From: Pelotomaculum propionicicum
GTDB taxonomy: Bacteria; Bacillota; Desulfotomaculia; Desulfotomaculales; Pelotomaculaceae
Assembly (NCBI RefSeq): GCF_004369225.1
Contig: NZ_QFFZ01000010.1
Span: 21,127-85,126 of the forward strand
Length of the DNA stretch: 64,000 bases
Direction of reading: 5' to 3'
Shown piece by piece: positions 25,504-33,259 of this stretch. How positions within the stretch are numbered: the first letter of the stretch is position 1; every line of letters begins with the position of its first letter. The notes below the pieces were generated by a model. That model was not told the DNA's origin, ran no database searches, and saw only the letters and a list, made by a program, of their open reading frames with translations. The translations under genes and the position numbers were made by a program.

Positions 25504-26361
25504 TTAGTATAAAAGTGGTTTATTGTATTCAATGTCGGTAATCTCGCATTGAAACCAGGTGAAATCTCCTGTCTCCAACTTCCAGATTACATCCGTTTGG
25601 GAAGAAATCCTGACGCCGTTAAACTCATTATAACCTTTTGTGACCCCTCCCCAGTCAGTCAGGATATACCGGCCATTTTCTTCCCTGTACCGCCTGGCGA
25701 AAAAGCTGACAATATCACCATTGTCGTCAAAAGTGTAAATCCCGGAATCTGTCACGCCCTGGTAGCTCATAGTCACCCTGGCCGAATTGGCGTCTATTTC
25801 TTCCCATTTGAGATAGCTGTTTAAAGCCGCACTTGGAAACCAGGCCATTTCCGCAAGATATCTCAGCAGGGCGCCCTGATCCATTTCATTTCCCCTGGCA
25901 TTTACCACAGGTATTAGGGAAAGCACCTTTATATTCATTTCCCCTTTGCCCTGATCATACTTGTCTTTTCCCGCAAAGTAAATAAGTGGATTCATCCTGA
26001 CTCTGGCTTTCCAGATAAATCCCGGCTCATCTACGGTAAAATACTGTTCTGCCTCAACAGGCATCCAGGGCTGATCTTCTTTAAGCCTCATCAACCCCCT
26101 TTGTTTCAGGCGCACAGTATTTGCTCTTTCCTTGCCTATAACCTGTGACCGTTCCAGCCATTTTTGCACGCACTGCGGCAGCCCTGCCAGATCCGCTTTT
26201 GTAACAATCTCCTTTTTATGCTCCGGGTTATTTTCGAAGAGCTCTTTTACTTCTTTTTTCACCTGCCGGTTGAACAGGCTGCTTGCCGCAGCTGACACTA
26301 CAAAAAACAAAATTATTAAAACAGCAAGAATACCAACGATTATCACAGCTACCCTGGACAT
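25504..26361 (-). CDS. DUF6544/DUF6920-type membrane-anchored protein
   Basis: 285 residues. One N-terminal helix (VAVIIVGILAVLIILFFVVSA), then a soluble domain with GLPQCVQKWLERSQVIG, VRLKQRGLMRLK, WMPVEAEQYF, FIWKARVRMNPLIYFAGKDKY and ALLRYLAEMAWFPSAAL, the pattern of the family annotated DUF6544 (DUF6920). The function is unknown; the segment order resembles lipid- or ligand-binding beta-sheet proteins. It ends with a WGGVTKGYNEFNGVRI block and is 25 bp downstream of the methyltransferase gene, so the two may be co-transcribed. Confidence 0.75.
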   Translation of the reverse strand: MSRVAVIIVGILAVLIILFFVVSAAASSLFNRQVKKEVKELFENNPEHKKEIVTKADLAGLPQCVQKWLERSQVIGKERANTVRLKQRGLMRLKEDQPWMPVEAEQYFTVDEPGFIWKARVRMNPLIYFAGKDKYDQGKGEMNIKVLSLIPVVNARGNEMDQGALLRYLAEMAWFPSAALNSYLKWEEIDANSARVTMSYQGVTDSGIYTFDDNGDIVSFFARRYREENGRYILTDWGGVTKGYNEFNGVRISSQTDVIWKLETGDFTWFQCEITDIEYNKPLLY

Positions 26362-26386
26362 AGATCAACCTCTCTATCATTTGTAT

Positions 26387-27085
26387 TCACCATATATAGG
26401 GAAACAACCTGTACCTTACTTTCTTCTTATAATCCTCGTACCCTTCCAGTTCATCTACCAGCATTTTTTCCTCACCTAAAATCCTGCCCGCTAAAAGAAA
26501 AAACATGGCCAGGCCGATAATCAAACCATACAGCGAACCCAGCAGCAGCGGCGCTCCGATAAAAAGCAGTATCCCCCCTAGATACATGGGATGCCGTACT
26601 ATACTGTAAACTCCTGTCGACACCACTCGCTGCTTGCGCTCAGCCTGGATCCTGACCAGTGCCGACACAAAGGTATTGTCGGCATACGACCGGTAGAAAA
26701 AGAAAAATGAAAGTAATAATGCAATAAACCCTAAAACTTTGACCCACAGCGGGAGGTACACTGTCCACCCGTATCTTTTCGCATCCAGCGGCATGATCAC
26801 AATCCAGGCTATAAAACCTAATAAAAGGCCGGCAACAACATACCTGTCCCATCCTTTCTGGTTGCCTGTTCCGGGTTTTTTGTACCTTTCCGCCAGCAGG
26901 GCGGGGTCGTGGCGGTACAGGTGGATGATAGTTGAAAAACAAAGTACCGCAAACCAGACGCTGAAAATCCAGCCCTCCACCCAGAGCCAGTCCCCGGAAA
27001 GCAAAAGCAGCAGCGCCGGGAAAAGCAGGATATAGACAAGGGTGAAAATTATTCTGCCTAAAGTCATGCTGTTGGTTTCAGCCAT
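26387..27085 (-). CDS. Isoprenylcysteine carboxyl methyltransferase-like membrane protein
   Basis: 232 residues with about six hydrophobic segments. The C-terminal half has the ICMT/PEMT signature: VVSTGVYSIVRHPMYLGGILLFIG, then GRILGEEKMLVDELEGYEDYKKKVRYRLFPYIW, where RHP-x-Y and the E-x-x-Y/K motifs form the SAM and substrate region. Bacterial members are mostly uncharacterised membrane methyltransferases, some acting on lipids. Start ATG or GTG near 27085. A CAAX-type protease gene (29302) is nearby, but prenylated substrates are not expected in bacteria. Confidence 0.8.
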   Translation of the reverse strand: MAETNSMTLGRIIFTLVYILLFPALLLLLSGDWLWVEGWIFSVWFAVLCFSTIIHLYRHDPALLAERYKKPGTGNQKGWDRYVVAGLLLGFIAWIVIMPLDAKRYGWTVYLPLWVKVLGFIALLLSFFFFYRSYADNTFVSALVRIQAERKQRVVSTGVYSIVRHPMYLGGILLFIGAPLLLGSLYGLIIGLAMFFLLAGRILGEEKMLVDELEGYEDYKKKVRYRLFPYIW

Positions 27086-27164
27086 AATGAGTCCCCCGCT
27101 TTTTTAACTCATAAGCTTCCACTCATTACTAAGTTATATTCATTGAAAAGAAGCAAAAATCATA

Positions 27165-27186
27165 GGGACATTCCTGACTGTACCCT
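27165..27186. repeat. Intergenic hairpin repeat, family A (diverged copy)
   Basis: GGGACATTCCTG matches the complement of the CAGGAATGTCCC arm at 31300-31311. It lies in a 210-bp gap otherwise without features. Confidence 0.35.
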
Positions 27187-27299
27187 ATGCTTTCATGCAG
27201 ATTAAAAAGTTTCCTGGTCCACATTTTATCCACCCCCGGATGATTATTTTCAGAGCAGGGGAAAAGCTGCTTCTGTGTCCCCTTGTCTCCTTGTTTGCG

Positions 27300-28163
27300 C
27301 TAAATTTTTACCTTGGGCTTTACTCTAATATTTATTAGACTTTCAACATCATTCAGCACAGCCTTCTCTTTAACGTCAATCATCAGCCAGCGGCCCCCGC
27401 AGGAAAAAGGTGTGCGCCGGTATAAGCCGGCTACATAAGGTGTAAACATTGAGAGCGACAATTCCACCTCTTTTTCCTCTTTCGCACCTACAACTACAAG
27501 CGCGATAAAGTAGTCTTCCATTGGATAAAGTGTGCAAAGCGACTTGCCGCTTTTTTGGTATTTAATATTCCAGCCAGGCTGAGCGGCGCATTTGCTGTAA
27601 TTCATTTTGGGCCGGACCTGATATGCGTTTTCAATATATGAAAGTAGTTCCCGCCACAGCGGCGCTCCTTTGCCGACATAGCGCTCAATATCCTCAAAGG
27701 AAGGCATTTTATCGCTGTGATACAACTCACTCCACTGCACAGGCATTCTCCTCTCGTTATACGGTTCAAAATCCCAATTACCGTAAAAGGTGGCGTTCAA
27801 TTTCGTTTGTTCCATAATCTTTTCCCAATCGGACATCATTCTCAGCCATATTTTAAATTCACTGTGTCTAAAATCATATTGATTTTCCTTATGAAGAAAA
27901 TCAAAAATATTTACTGTCATGATCTTTTCTTCATATGACATAGTGAATAATCTGGAAAAATCCCTGTCGTTTACTTCGGGAAAGTATTTCGGGGGATTTT
28001 TCATGGTGAAATCGGTTTGGCCCTGATCAAAGATGATTATACCATTGTTATTCAGCACTCTCTGCATACTGTTCAGTGCTTCCACGGGGTCAACTTCTTC
28101 CTCGTTAATAGCATTACTCAAGCATACAATCGCATCAAATTTTCTGTTAAAAGCTTTTTCCAA
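27300..28163 (-). pseudogene. Methyltransferase fragment fused to a DUF3788 domain
   Basis: Residues about 8-138 are the second half of a class I SAM methyltransferase (FDAIVCLSNAINEEE, LNNNGIIIFDQGQ, ATFYGNWDFEPYN); the SAM-binding motif I half is missing. Residues 140-287 form an apparently complete DUF3788 domain (VQWSELYHSDKMPSFEDIERYVG, GWNIKYQKSGKSLCTLYP, RWLMIDV). The junction PYNERRMPVQW is in frame, and DUF3788 has its own Met at 27746. The N-terminus abuts the truncated epimerase fragment. The reading frame is open, so a product could be made, but the gene looks like a deletion product of two or three genes. Confidence 0.65.
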
Positions 28164-28330
28164 AAAATGAAATTATTGTCCCACTCTATTACCTTTACTT
28201 TACTTCCCAGGCTGTTGGCGGTTCTTTGTCTATTCCTCGTCACAACGAACACCTGATACCCGCTGGCAAGCAGTTCTTCAGTCAGGTTTCTCCCGATAAA
28301 ACCAGTCCCGCCAAAAATTAAAACATTCAT
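28118..28330 (-). pseudogene. N-terminal fragment of an NAD-dependent epimerase/dehydratase
   Basis: ATG 28330 has GGAGGTGGGAGAG upstream. The product starts NVLIFGGTGFIGRNLTEELLASGYQV (Rossmann glycine motif GxxGxxG) and follows SDR/epimerase sequence through VKVIEWDNN, about 55 residues. It then runs into sequence that belongs to the downstream methyltransferase fragment read in another frame and stops. The remaining 230 or so residues of the enzyme are deleted. Confidence 0.7.
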
Positions 28331-28463
28331 CTCTCCCACCTCCGGAAAGGCGTCTAACGTTCCGTGTATTCATGCGTCCCGACCACTTCCATCTTGGCTA
28401 AGTGTTGGGAATAATCTGTTATTTTATGGTCGGAGCGATATTTTTTTATTTGTCTTTAAGCTA

Positions 28464-28492
28464 TTGCTTTTTTACGTAATTACGTATATACT
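28464..28492 (+). promoter_or_regulatory. Promoter with palindromic operator for the toxin-antitoxin operon
   Basis: TTGCTT (28464-28469) and TATACT (28487-28492) are 17 bp apart. The spacer holds a perfect 14-bp palindrome, TACGTAATTACGTA (28473-28486), the kind of site an AbrB-fold antitoxin dimer would bind for autoregulation. Confidence 0.65.
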
Positions 28493-28521
28493 GTAAGCAC
28501 AATATGCTTGAGGTGGTTTTT

Positions 28522-28815
28522 ATGTCTGAAACTCAAACTTTTTCACATAAGATTTTTGTTCAAAAGCGTAATCTGATTAGTATTCCAAGAGATATCCGTG
28601 ATTCCTTAAACATTAATGAAGGCGATGTTCTTGATATCAGTTTGGTCGACAATAAGATTATCATTGAACCAATGAAACTTGTGCCTTCCAGTCAGGCTTA
28701 TTTTTGGGCTGATAGAACACAAAGGGATTTATTGGATGCCAAGGAAGATATTAAATCGGGAAATACCAGGGAATTTAAGACTGTTAAAGAATTTCTGGAC
28801 GGTATTGAGCAATGA
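28522..28815 (+). CDS. AbrB/MazE-type antitoxin
   Basis: 97 residues. A swapped-hairpin AbrB N-terminal domain (QKRNLISIPRDIRDSLNINEGDVLDISLVDNKIIIEP) is followed by a helical tail with EDIKSGNTREFKTVKEFLDG, which in this family wraps the toxin. ATG 28522 has GAGGTGG upstream; an earlier ATG at 28504 lacks a site. The stop overlaps the toxin start (ATGA). The operator in its promoter supports autorepression. Confidence 0.85.
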   Translation: MSETQTFSHKIFVQKRNLISIPRDIRDSLNINEGDVLDISLVDNKIIIEPMKLVPSSQAYFWADRTQRDLLDAKEDIKSGNTREFKTVKEFLDGIEQ

Positions 28816-29090
28816 CCAAACGGTTCCGTTCAACCCGTAAATTTGATAAACAATTTAAGTCTCTTGATAATAATTCTTTTAAGCAGGCTGTAAAAGCTAT
28901 TGAATTATTTATGTCAGAACCCGGCCACCCTTCACTCCGTTATAAGAAAATCCAGGGTACAAATAGCTTTTTCGAGATAAGTGTTAATATGTCGATACGC
29001 ATAATTATTGAGATTACTTCAGATGGGCAAGACCAGATTAATACTTTCTATATCATTGGTACTCACAATGAAGTATTTCCTCCAAAGTAG
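28812..29090 (+). CDS. RelE/ParE-superfamily toxin
   Basis: 92 residues, basic, with the RelE fold pattern: RSTRKFDKQFKSLD, ELFMSEPGHPSLRYKKIQG, FFEISVNMSIRIIIEI and a C-terminal YIIGTHNEVF, where the terminal His often contributes to activity. ATGA overlap with the antitoxin is typical. Predicted to cleave ribosome-bound mRNA or to poison gyrase (ParE); which one cannot be told from sequence. Confidence 0.85.
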   Translation: MTKRFRSTRKFDKQFKSLDNNSFKQAVKAIELFMSEPGHPSLRYKKIQGTNSFFEISVNMSIRIIIEITSDGQDQINTFYIIGTHNEVFPPK

Positions 29091-29112
29091 CAGAGATGCT
29101 ACTTTTTCTTTT
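29084..29112 (+). terminator. Terminator overlapping the toxin stop codon
   Basis: AAAGTAGCA and TGCTACTTT pair around GAGA and run into TTCTTTTTT; the stem contains the toxin's TAG. Confidence 0.8.
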
Positions 29113-29301
29113 TTAGGCTCCGACTGTCATATAACGTTTACGTGCATTACTAGCATTTCCTTCAGCTATTTTAATGCCTGTCTTTCCACCAAGTTGACTT
29201 TTTTGTGACTCAATAAAGTTATTAAGGGAAAGTCACGAGTAATTCGTGGGCAGCTACGGTGGAAGTATAGACCATGTGTGGGGGAGTATGGTATGGATTT
29301 T

Positions 29302-30525
29302 TTACAATGCTTCACCGGCCTGCTCCACCGTTTTAATCCGTACCGCTGCCGGCGGGTGGCTGTATCCAAACCACTGCACAAAGGGAGCCGGCGCCACGTC
29401 GGTCAGGTTGCTGACAGCCAGGTCTACCTCCAGGCGCACAGCGGCCGGTACGTCTCTGGTCAGCGCCACGGAGGTGCGGTCGGCTTCTGTTTCCATACGC
29501 CGGGAGATATAGTTCTGCAGGGGGCTGCCGGCGAAAGAAGTGAGCAAAAAGAACAGCAGGATCACCGCCCAGGCTGCCGGGTTGCGTGTCAGGAGCGGCA
29601 CAGTCTCCCGCAGCAGCCAGAACAAAAATACCCAGAGGATGAAATTGCCCAGGATACCCAGGATCAAGCCTTTAATAATGTGGCCTTTCAGCCAGTGCGC
29701 CATTTCATGGGCGACCACCGCTTTCACTTCATCCAGCGGGTATGTTTTTAACAGAGTGTCATACAGCACGATCCTTTTGGTGCTGCCCAAACCCGCGTAA
29801 TAAGCGTTGGTTCTGGTGGTGCGGCTGCTGGCGTCCATAATCAGCACCTCATCCACAGGCAGCCTTGCTTTATCAGCCAGATCCCTTACCATGGAAGTCA
29901 CGGCGGGATCAGTGGCCGGGGTAAAGCGGTTGAATAGCGGAGCGACAACCACAGGCCAGAGAAAAGTCTGAATTAAAATCCAGACTGAAAGAAAGGCGGC
30001 GGCGGCCAGCCACCAGGTGTTGGGCCAGCGGCCCATCAGCCGGAAAAGGATAAGCACACCTGCAGCGGACAGAACCAGGCTGATAACGCTTTCCTTAACA
30101 TAATCGACCCACCAGGCTCCCATGGTCTGGGTGGAAAAGCCCCACCAGTGCTGCCAAAAGTAGCTGCTGAAAAGTGTGAAGGGCAGGTTTACAAGCTGCA
30201 GAAACAGCCAGAGCATCAGAAAAAACAGCAAAAGGCCGGTCCAGAACCCCCCGGCGGTTTGTTCCGACCAGCGGGCAAGAGAAGAAGCCCGGCCTGAGTA
30301 AATAAACCAGACCAGGAACGCGGCCTGCGCGAAAACAGAGAAGATATAGACAAGGCGAATGGCCCTGCTGTACTGCCTGCCGCGCTCAACCTGCTCCGCG
30401 CTGAAATACAGCAAGGTGTCGGCAGCAACCCGGCCGGGGAAAAGAGTGTACCAGAGATACAGCAAGCCAAGCACACCTGCCCCGGTAATCAGAATCAACC
30501 AGATAATATTGAAGCGCGGCTGCAA
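29302..30525 (-). CDS. M48 family membrane metalloprotease (Ste24/CAAX protease 1-like)
   Basis: Zinc protease of about 407 residues with several hydrophobic N-terminal helices, the HExxH motif in VVAHEMAHWLKGH (about residue 270) and the third ligand Glu in METEADRTSVALT. This order and length fit Ste24-like rather than HtpX proteins. TTG 30525 is preceded by GGAGGT at 7 nt and is preferred over TTG 30540. Bacterial members act in membrane protein quality control; the substrate here is unknown. Confidence 0.87.
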   Translation of the reverse strand: MQPRFNIIWLILITGAGVLGLLYLWYTLFPGRVAADTLLYFSAEQVERGRQYSRAIRLVYIFSVFAQAAFLVWFIYSGRASSLARWSEQTAGGFWTGLLLFFLMLWLFLQLVNLPFTLFSSYFWQHWWGFSTQTMGAWWVDYVKESVISLVLSAAGVLILFRLMGRWPNTWWLAAAAFLSVWILIQTFLWPVVVAPLFNRFTPATDPAVTSMVRDLADKARLPVDEVLIMDASSRTTRTNAYYAGLGSTKRIVLYDTLLKTYPLDEVKAVVAHEMAHWLKGHIIKGLILGILGNFILWVFLFWLLRETVPLLTRNPAAWAVILLFFLLTSFAGSPLQNYISRRMETEADRTSVALTRDVPAAVRLEVDLAVSNLTDVAPAPFVQWFGYSHPPAAVRIKTVEQAGEAL

Positions 30526-30653
30526 TTGTATGACCTCCAATTCCTTTTTTTAAAAATATAACAAAAAGTTAAAGATTGAGCTATCTAATAATTTGCTTAT
30601 CAACAGAACAAAATATTAACGCAGCAAAAATAAAATGAAAGGGTGAAATAAAG

Positions 30654-30908
30654 TTGATGAATCAACAGCACATTCACTGTATCGTCAACGACTGCCATTA
30701 CTGGATCCAGGGCAACAAGTGTCAAGCCAACGAAATACTTGTATCTACGGACGAGTTCGGCAGCCAACATCTTGACCATATTGACGCGACCATGGCTAAA
30801 CAGCTGACTCCCGCCACAGCCGGTTCCTGTATGGCAACCTGCTGCAAAACTTACGTTGCCAAGGGGTCAAAAGATATTAACGCTGACAGTGTCAAAAAAA
30901 TGTCTTAA
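30654..30908 (+). CDS. DUF1540 cysteine-rich small protein
   Basis: 84 residues with seven cysteines. The first half (IHCIVNDCHYWIQGNKCQANEILV) is the DUF1540 pattern Cx4Cx7-8C; the second half has SCMATCCKTYV, giving a likely second metal-binding cluster. Common in spore-forming clostridia, function unknown. Start TTG 30654 or ATG 30657, with AAAGGGTG upstream. Confidence 0.82.
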   Translation: MMNQQHIHCIVNDCHYWIQGNKCQANEILVSTDEFGSQHLDHIDATMAKQLTPATAGSCMATCCKTYVAKGSKDINADSVKKMS

Positions 30909-30916
30909 ACCTTCCT

Positions 30917-30943
30917 GGACCCGGCCGGCCTACAGCCGGGTCC
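30917..30943 (+). terminator. Hairpin after the DUF1540 gene
   Basis: GGACCCGGC and GCCGGGTCC form a GC-rich 9-bp stem just after the stop codon. No U-tract follows, so termination is uncertain. Confidence 0.45.
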
Positions 30944-30989
30944 TGATCTTGATATATCCAGCGGAGCTTACGCCGGCCTGCCCCGGGAA

Positions 30990-31130
30990 TCAGCCATGTT
31001 TTCTTTCCAGAGGGCATTCTTCTTCGTCGTCATAGTACTGACAGCTCTGGTTGACACAGAGGCGGGTAATATCCAGCCAAACCCTGCCCGGCTCTTTTAC
31101 AGGCCTTCTCCTGGTGTACACATTAACCAT
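30990..31130 (-). CDS. Small acidic-tailed protein of unknown function
   Basis: 46 residues from ATG 31130, which has GGAGGGTGGAG upstream; an in-frame GTG at 31184 would add 18 residues but is poorly spaced from its G-run. The sequence has a basic start (YTRRRPVKEPGR), LDITRLCVNQSCQYY with Cx4C, then DDEEECPLERK. Three cysteines suggest metal or disulfide use. Not recognised. It is convergent with the DUF1540 gene. Confidence 0.4.
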   Translation of the reverse strand: MVNVYTRRRPVKEPGRVWLDITRLCVNQSCQYYDDEEECPLERKHG

Positions 31131-31192
31131 GCGCTCCACCCTCCCGCAGAAAATTTCCTCAACCTCTATGCTGATGTGAAACACCCCCCTAC

Positions 31193-31218
31193 TTTTTACT
31201 GGAAGTATTCAGTAAAAA
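31193..31218. other. Perfect 9-bp hairpin in intergenic region
   Basis: TTTTTACTG and CAGTAAAAA pair around GAAGTATT. It lies upstream of the small minus-strand gene and could act as a terminator for the plus strand or as a leader structure. Confidence 0.4.
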
Positions 31219-31289
31219 AGGGGTTATTCCTTGACAAATATTATAGTTTATTTCGACAGGAAAGGAGGGGAGAGTTTACATTAAAAAGA

Positions 31290-31311
31290 GACATCCCCAC
31301 AGGAATGTCCC
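31290..31311. repeat. Intergenic hairpin repeat, family A
   Basis: GACATCCCCACAGGAATGTC forms an imperfect hairpin. Almost the same 18 bases recur at 50101 and a diverged half at 27165. Confidence 0.5.
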
Positions 31312-31332
31312 AGTTTTACACTTACAGTTTCA

Positions 31333-31427
31333 GTCGTAGGTAGTAGGCCGTAAGCCGTAGGTTTATCCTGAATTCCTCATGGGTCTTTGACCCATGACAC
31401 AATCATGCATACCTACGACCTACGTCT
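31333..31427. repeat. Nested inverted-repeat cluster downstream of cysK
   Basis: CGTAGGT units (about 31335 and 31362) face ACCTACG units (about 31410-31424) and enclose a perfect 7-bp hairpin CATGGGT/ACCCATG (31378-31396). The region between 31131 and 31448 has no gene; this cluster, the hairpin at 31193 and the family A repeat are all that is seen. It may terminate cysK. Confidence 0.5.
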
Positions 31428-31448
31428 TATTGCCTATGTCAATTTTTT

Positions 31449-32357
31449 CTAGGGGGAGCATTTGGCGCAGATTGACCTGAACAGGGTTGTGCTCAGATAG
31501 CGGTCACCGCGGTCCGGCAGGATGGCCACTATGGTGCCGGAAACCATCTTCTTGGCTTCGCGCAATGCCGCGGCCACTGCCGCGCCGCTGGACATGCCCA
31601 CGAAAATACCTTCTTTGGTAGCCAGCAGCCTGGCCGTCTCATAAGCCTCGTCATCCTCTATGTTGACCTTCTCATCCATCTGCTCCGGGTGGTAGATTTT
31701 CGGGACTATCGCTTCCTCCATATTTTTCAGCCCCTGGATGGCATGTCCTCTGCAAGGCTCGACCCCGATGATTTTTATCTGCGGTTTTTTTTCTTTCAGG
31801 AAGAGGCCTGTCCCCATCAGCGTCCCGGTTGTGCCCATTCCCGCGACAAAAACGTCGATCTCCCCTTCGGTCTGCGCAAAGATCTCCGGACCGGTGGTCT
31901 CGTAGTGAGAAAGGGTGTTGTTTATATTCGTAAACTGGTTGGGCATATAATACTTTTCCGGCTCTTCTTCAATAATCCGGTGCGCTTCCCTGATCGAGCC
32001 GTCTGTCCCTTCACACGCAGGAGTGAGGACTACCTCCGCTCCGAAAGCTTCCAGAATGCGGCTTCTCTCCGTGCTTACACAGCCCGGCATAACCAGTTTC
32101 ACAGCATACCCTTTGGCCGCGCCTATCATCGCTATGGCAATCCCGGTGTTGCCGGAGGTCGGCTCCAGTATGACCTTGCCTTTAACCAGCTCGCCGGACT
32201 CCTCGGCTTTTTTAATCATATAGTAGGCGGGACGGTCCTTGATTGAGCCACCCGGGTTATTTCCTTCAAGCTTGCCGAAAACCCTTACCTTGCTCCCGTT
32301 GGTGAGATTCTTTAATTCCACGAGCGGTGTGTTGCCAATGGCAGAAAATATATCCAT
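31449..32357 (-). CDS. cysK: Cysteine synthase (O-acetylserine sulfhydrylase)
   Basis: PLP enzyme making cysteine from O-acetylserine and sulfide. It has SAIGNTPLVEL, the PLP lysine in NPGGSIKDRPA, PTSGNTGIAIAM and MGTTGTLMGTG phosphate loop, with GMSSGAAVAAAL near the end. 302 residues from ATG 32357 (GGAGGAG upstream); an upstream start at 32414 lacks a ribosome site. CysK versus CysM cannot be separated with certainty. The C-terminus ends ICAKC, which is short and Cys-containing. Confidence 0.92.
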   Translation of the reverse strand: MDIFSAIGNTPLVELKNLTNGSKVRVFGKLEGNNPGGSIKDRPAYYMIKKAEESGELVKGKVILEPTSGNTGIAIAMIGAAKGYAVKLVMPGCVSTERSRILEAFGAEVVLTPACEGTDGSIREAHRIIEEEPEKYYMPNQFTNINNTLSHYETTGPEIFAQTEGEIDVFVAGMGTTGTLMGTGLFLKEKKPQIKIIGVEPCRGHAIQGLKNMEEAIVPKIYHPEQMDEKVNIEDDEAYETARLLATKEGIFVGMSSGAAVAAALREAKKMVSGTIVAILPDRGDRYLSTTLFRSICAKCSP

Positions 32358-32434
32358 GTTTTCTCCTCCAGTAGTCTGGTCAGTTAATACGGTTATTATA
32401 TCGTATTTTTTCACCAGGCTCCAGAAAAATTAAC

Positions 32435-33226
32435 CTAAACCCCTTTAAAAGCCGGTTTGCGCTTGGCCAAAAAAGCGCTCAATCCCTCCTGATAGTCACC
32501 GGAACGCGCAGCTTCCAGCACACCCTGGCGCTCGACCTCAAGCTGGCGCTCCAATAATGTGAGCAGCGCGTGGTTCAATCCGGCCTTGGCTACGGCATAA
32601 GAGCGCGTAGCCCCTGCAGCCAGACGCTCAGCCCACTGGCGCGTCTCCTCCGCCAGGGCTTCCGGCTCCACAACTTTGTGCACAAGGTTCATAGCCATGG
32701 CCTGCCCGGCGTCATAAACCGGGTCGAGGAAAATCATCTCACAGGCCTTACTGAAACCCGCCAGCAAACCTGTCCAGAGGCACCAGCCGACGTCAGGCGC
32801 CAGGCCCAGGCTGGTATAAGCCTGTTTAAACTTGACCTGGGAGGAACAGATGCGCAGGTCGCAGGAAAGCGCCAGCGACATGCCGGCGCCGCCGACCGCT
32901 CCGTTGATGCTGGCCAGCACCGGCTTGGGCATCTGGCGGATGTTCAGAACGACGCGGTGCAGGGGGTCCAGCAGGCGGTAGACAGGCTCGTCCGGCTGCG
33001 AGCCGGCAAACTGCTCAAAATACTTGATATCACCGCCGGAGCAGAAAGCTTTGCCGCTGCCGGTAAGCACAACCACCCTGATCTCATGGTCCCTGCCGCA
33101 CATTTCCAGCGCAGCGTTCAGTTCCTCGGACAGGCTGAGATTCAGAGCGTTGAAATTGGCCGGACGGTTCATGGTAATAGTAGCGACAGCGTCCTGCCTG
33201 GTAAAAAGAATATCTTTAAAAGACAA
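32435..33226 (-). CDS. Enoyl-CoA hydratase/isomerase (crotonase family)
   Basis: 263 residues. ITMNRPANFNALN, the oxyanion-hole segment FCSGGDIKYFEQF and a second NGAVGGAGMSLALSCDLRI are present. The position of the catalytic Glu of hydratases reads as PDVGW after TSLGLAP, as in isomerase or other crotonase subfamilies, so hydratase activity is uncertain. TTG 33226 with GAGGGTG upstream. It is followed by cysK and lies 33 bp after the large activase gene, suggesting acyl-CoA metabolism. Confidence 0.87.
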   Translation of the reverse strand: MSFKDILFTRQDAVATITMNRPANFNALNLSLSEELNAALEMCGRDHEIRVVVLTGSGKAFCSGGDIKYFEQFAGSQPDEPVYRLLDPLHRVVLNIRQMPKPVLASINGAVGGAGMSLALSCDLRICSSQVKFKQAYTSLGLAPDVGWCLWTGLLAGFSKACEMIFLDPVYDAGQAMAMNLVHKVVEPEALAEETRQWAERLAAGATRSYAVAKAGLNHALLTLLERQLEVERQGVLEAARSGDYQEGLSAFLAKRKPAFKGV

Positions 33227-33259
33227 CTGATCACCCTCTCCCTTTTTATAATCTCTGCT

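Noticed and set aside
31231..31280. TTGACA followed by a strong AAAGGAGGGG site on the plus strand
   Set aside because: No -10 box at proper spacing and no open frame follows the ribosome-like site; at most a remnant.
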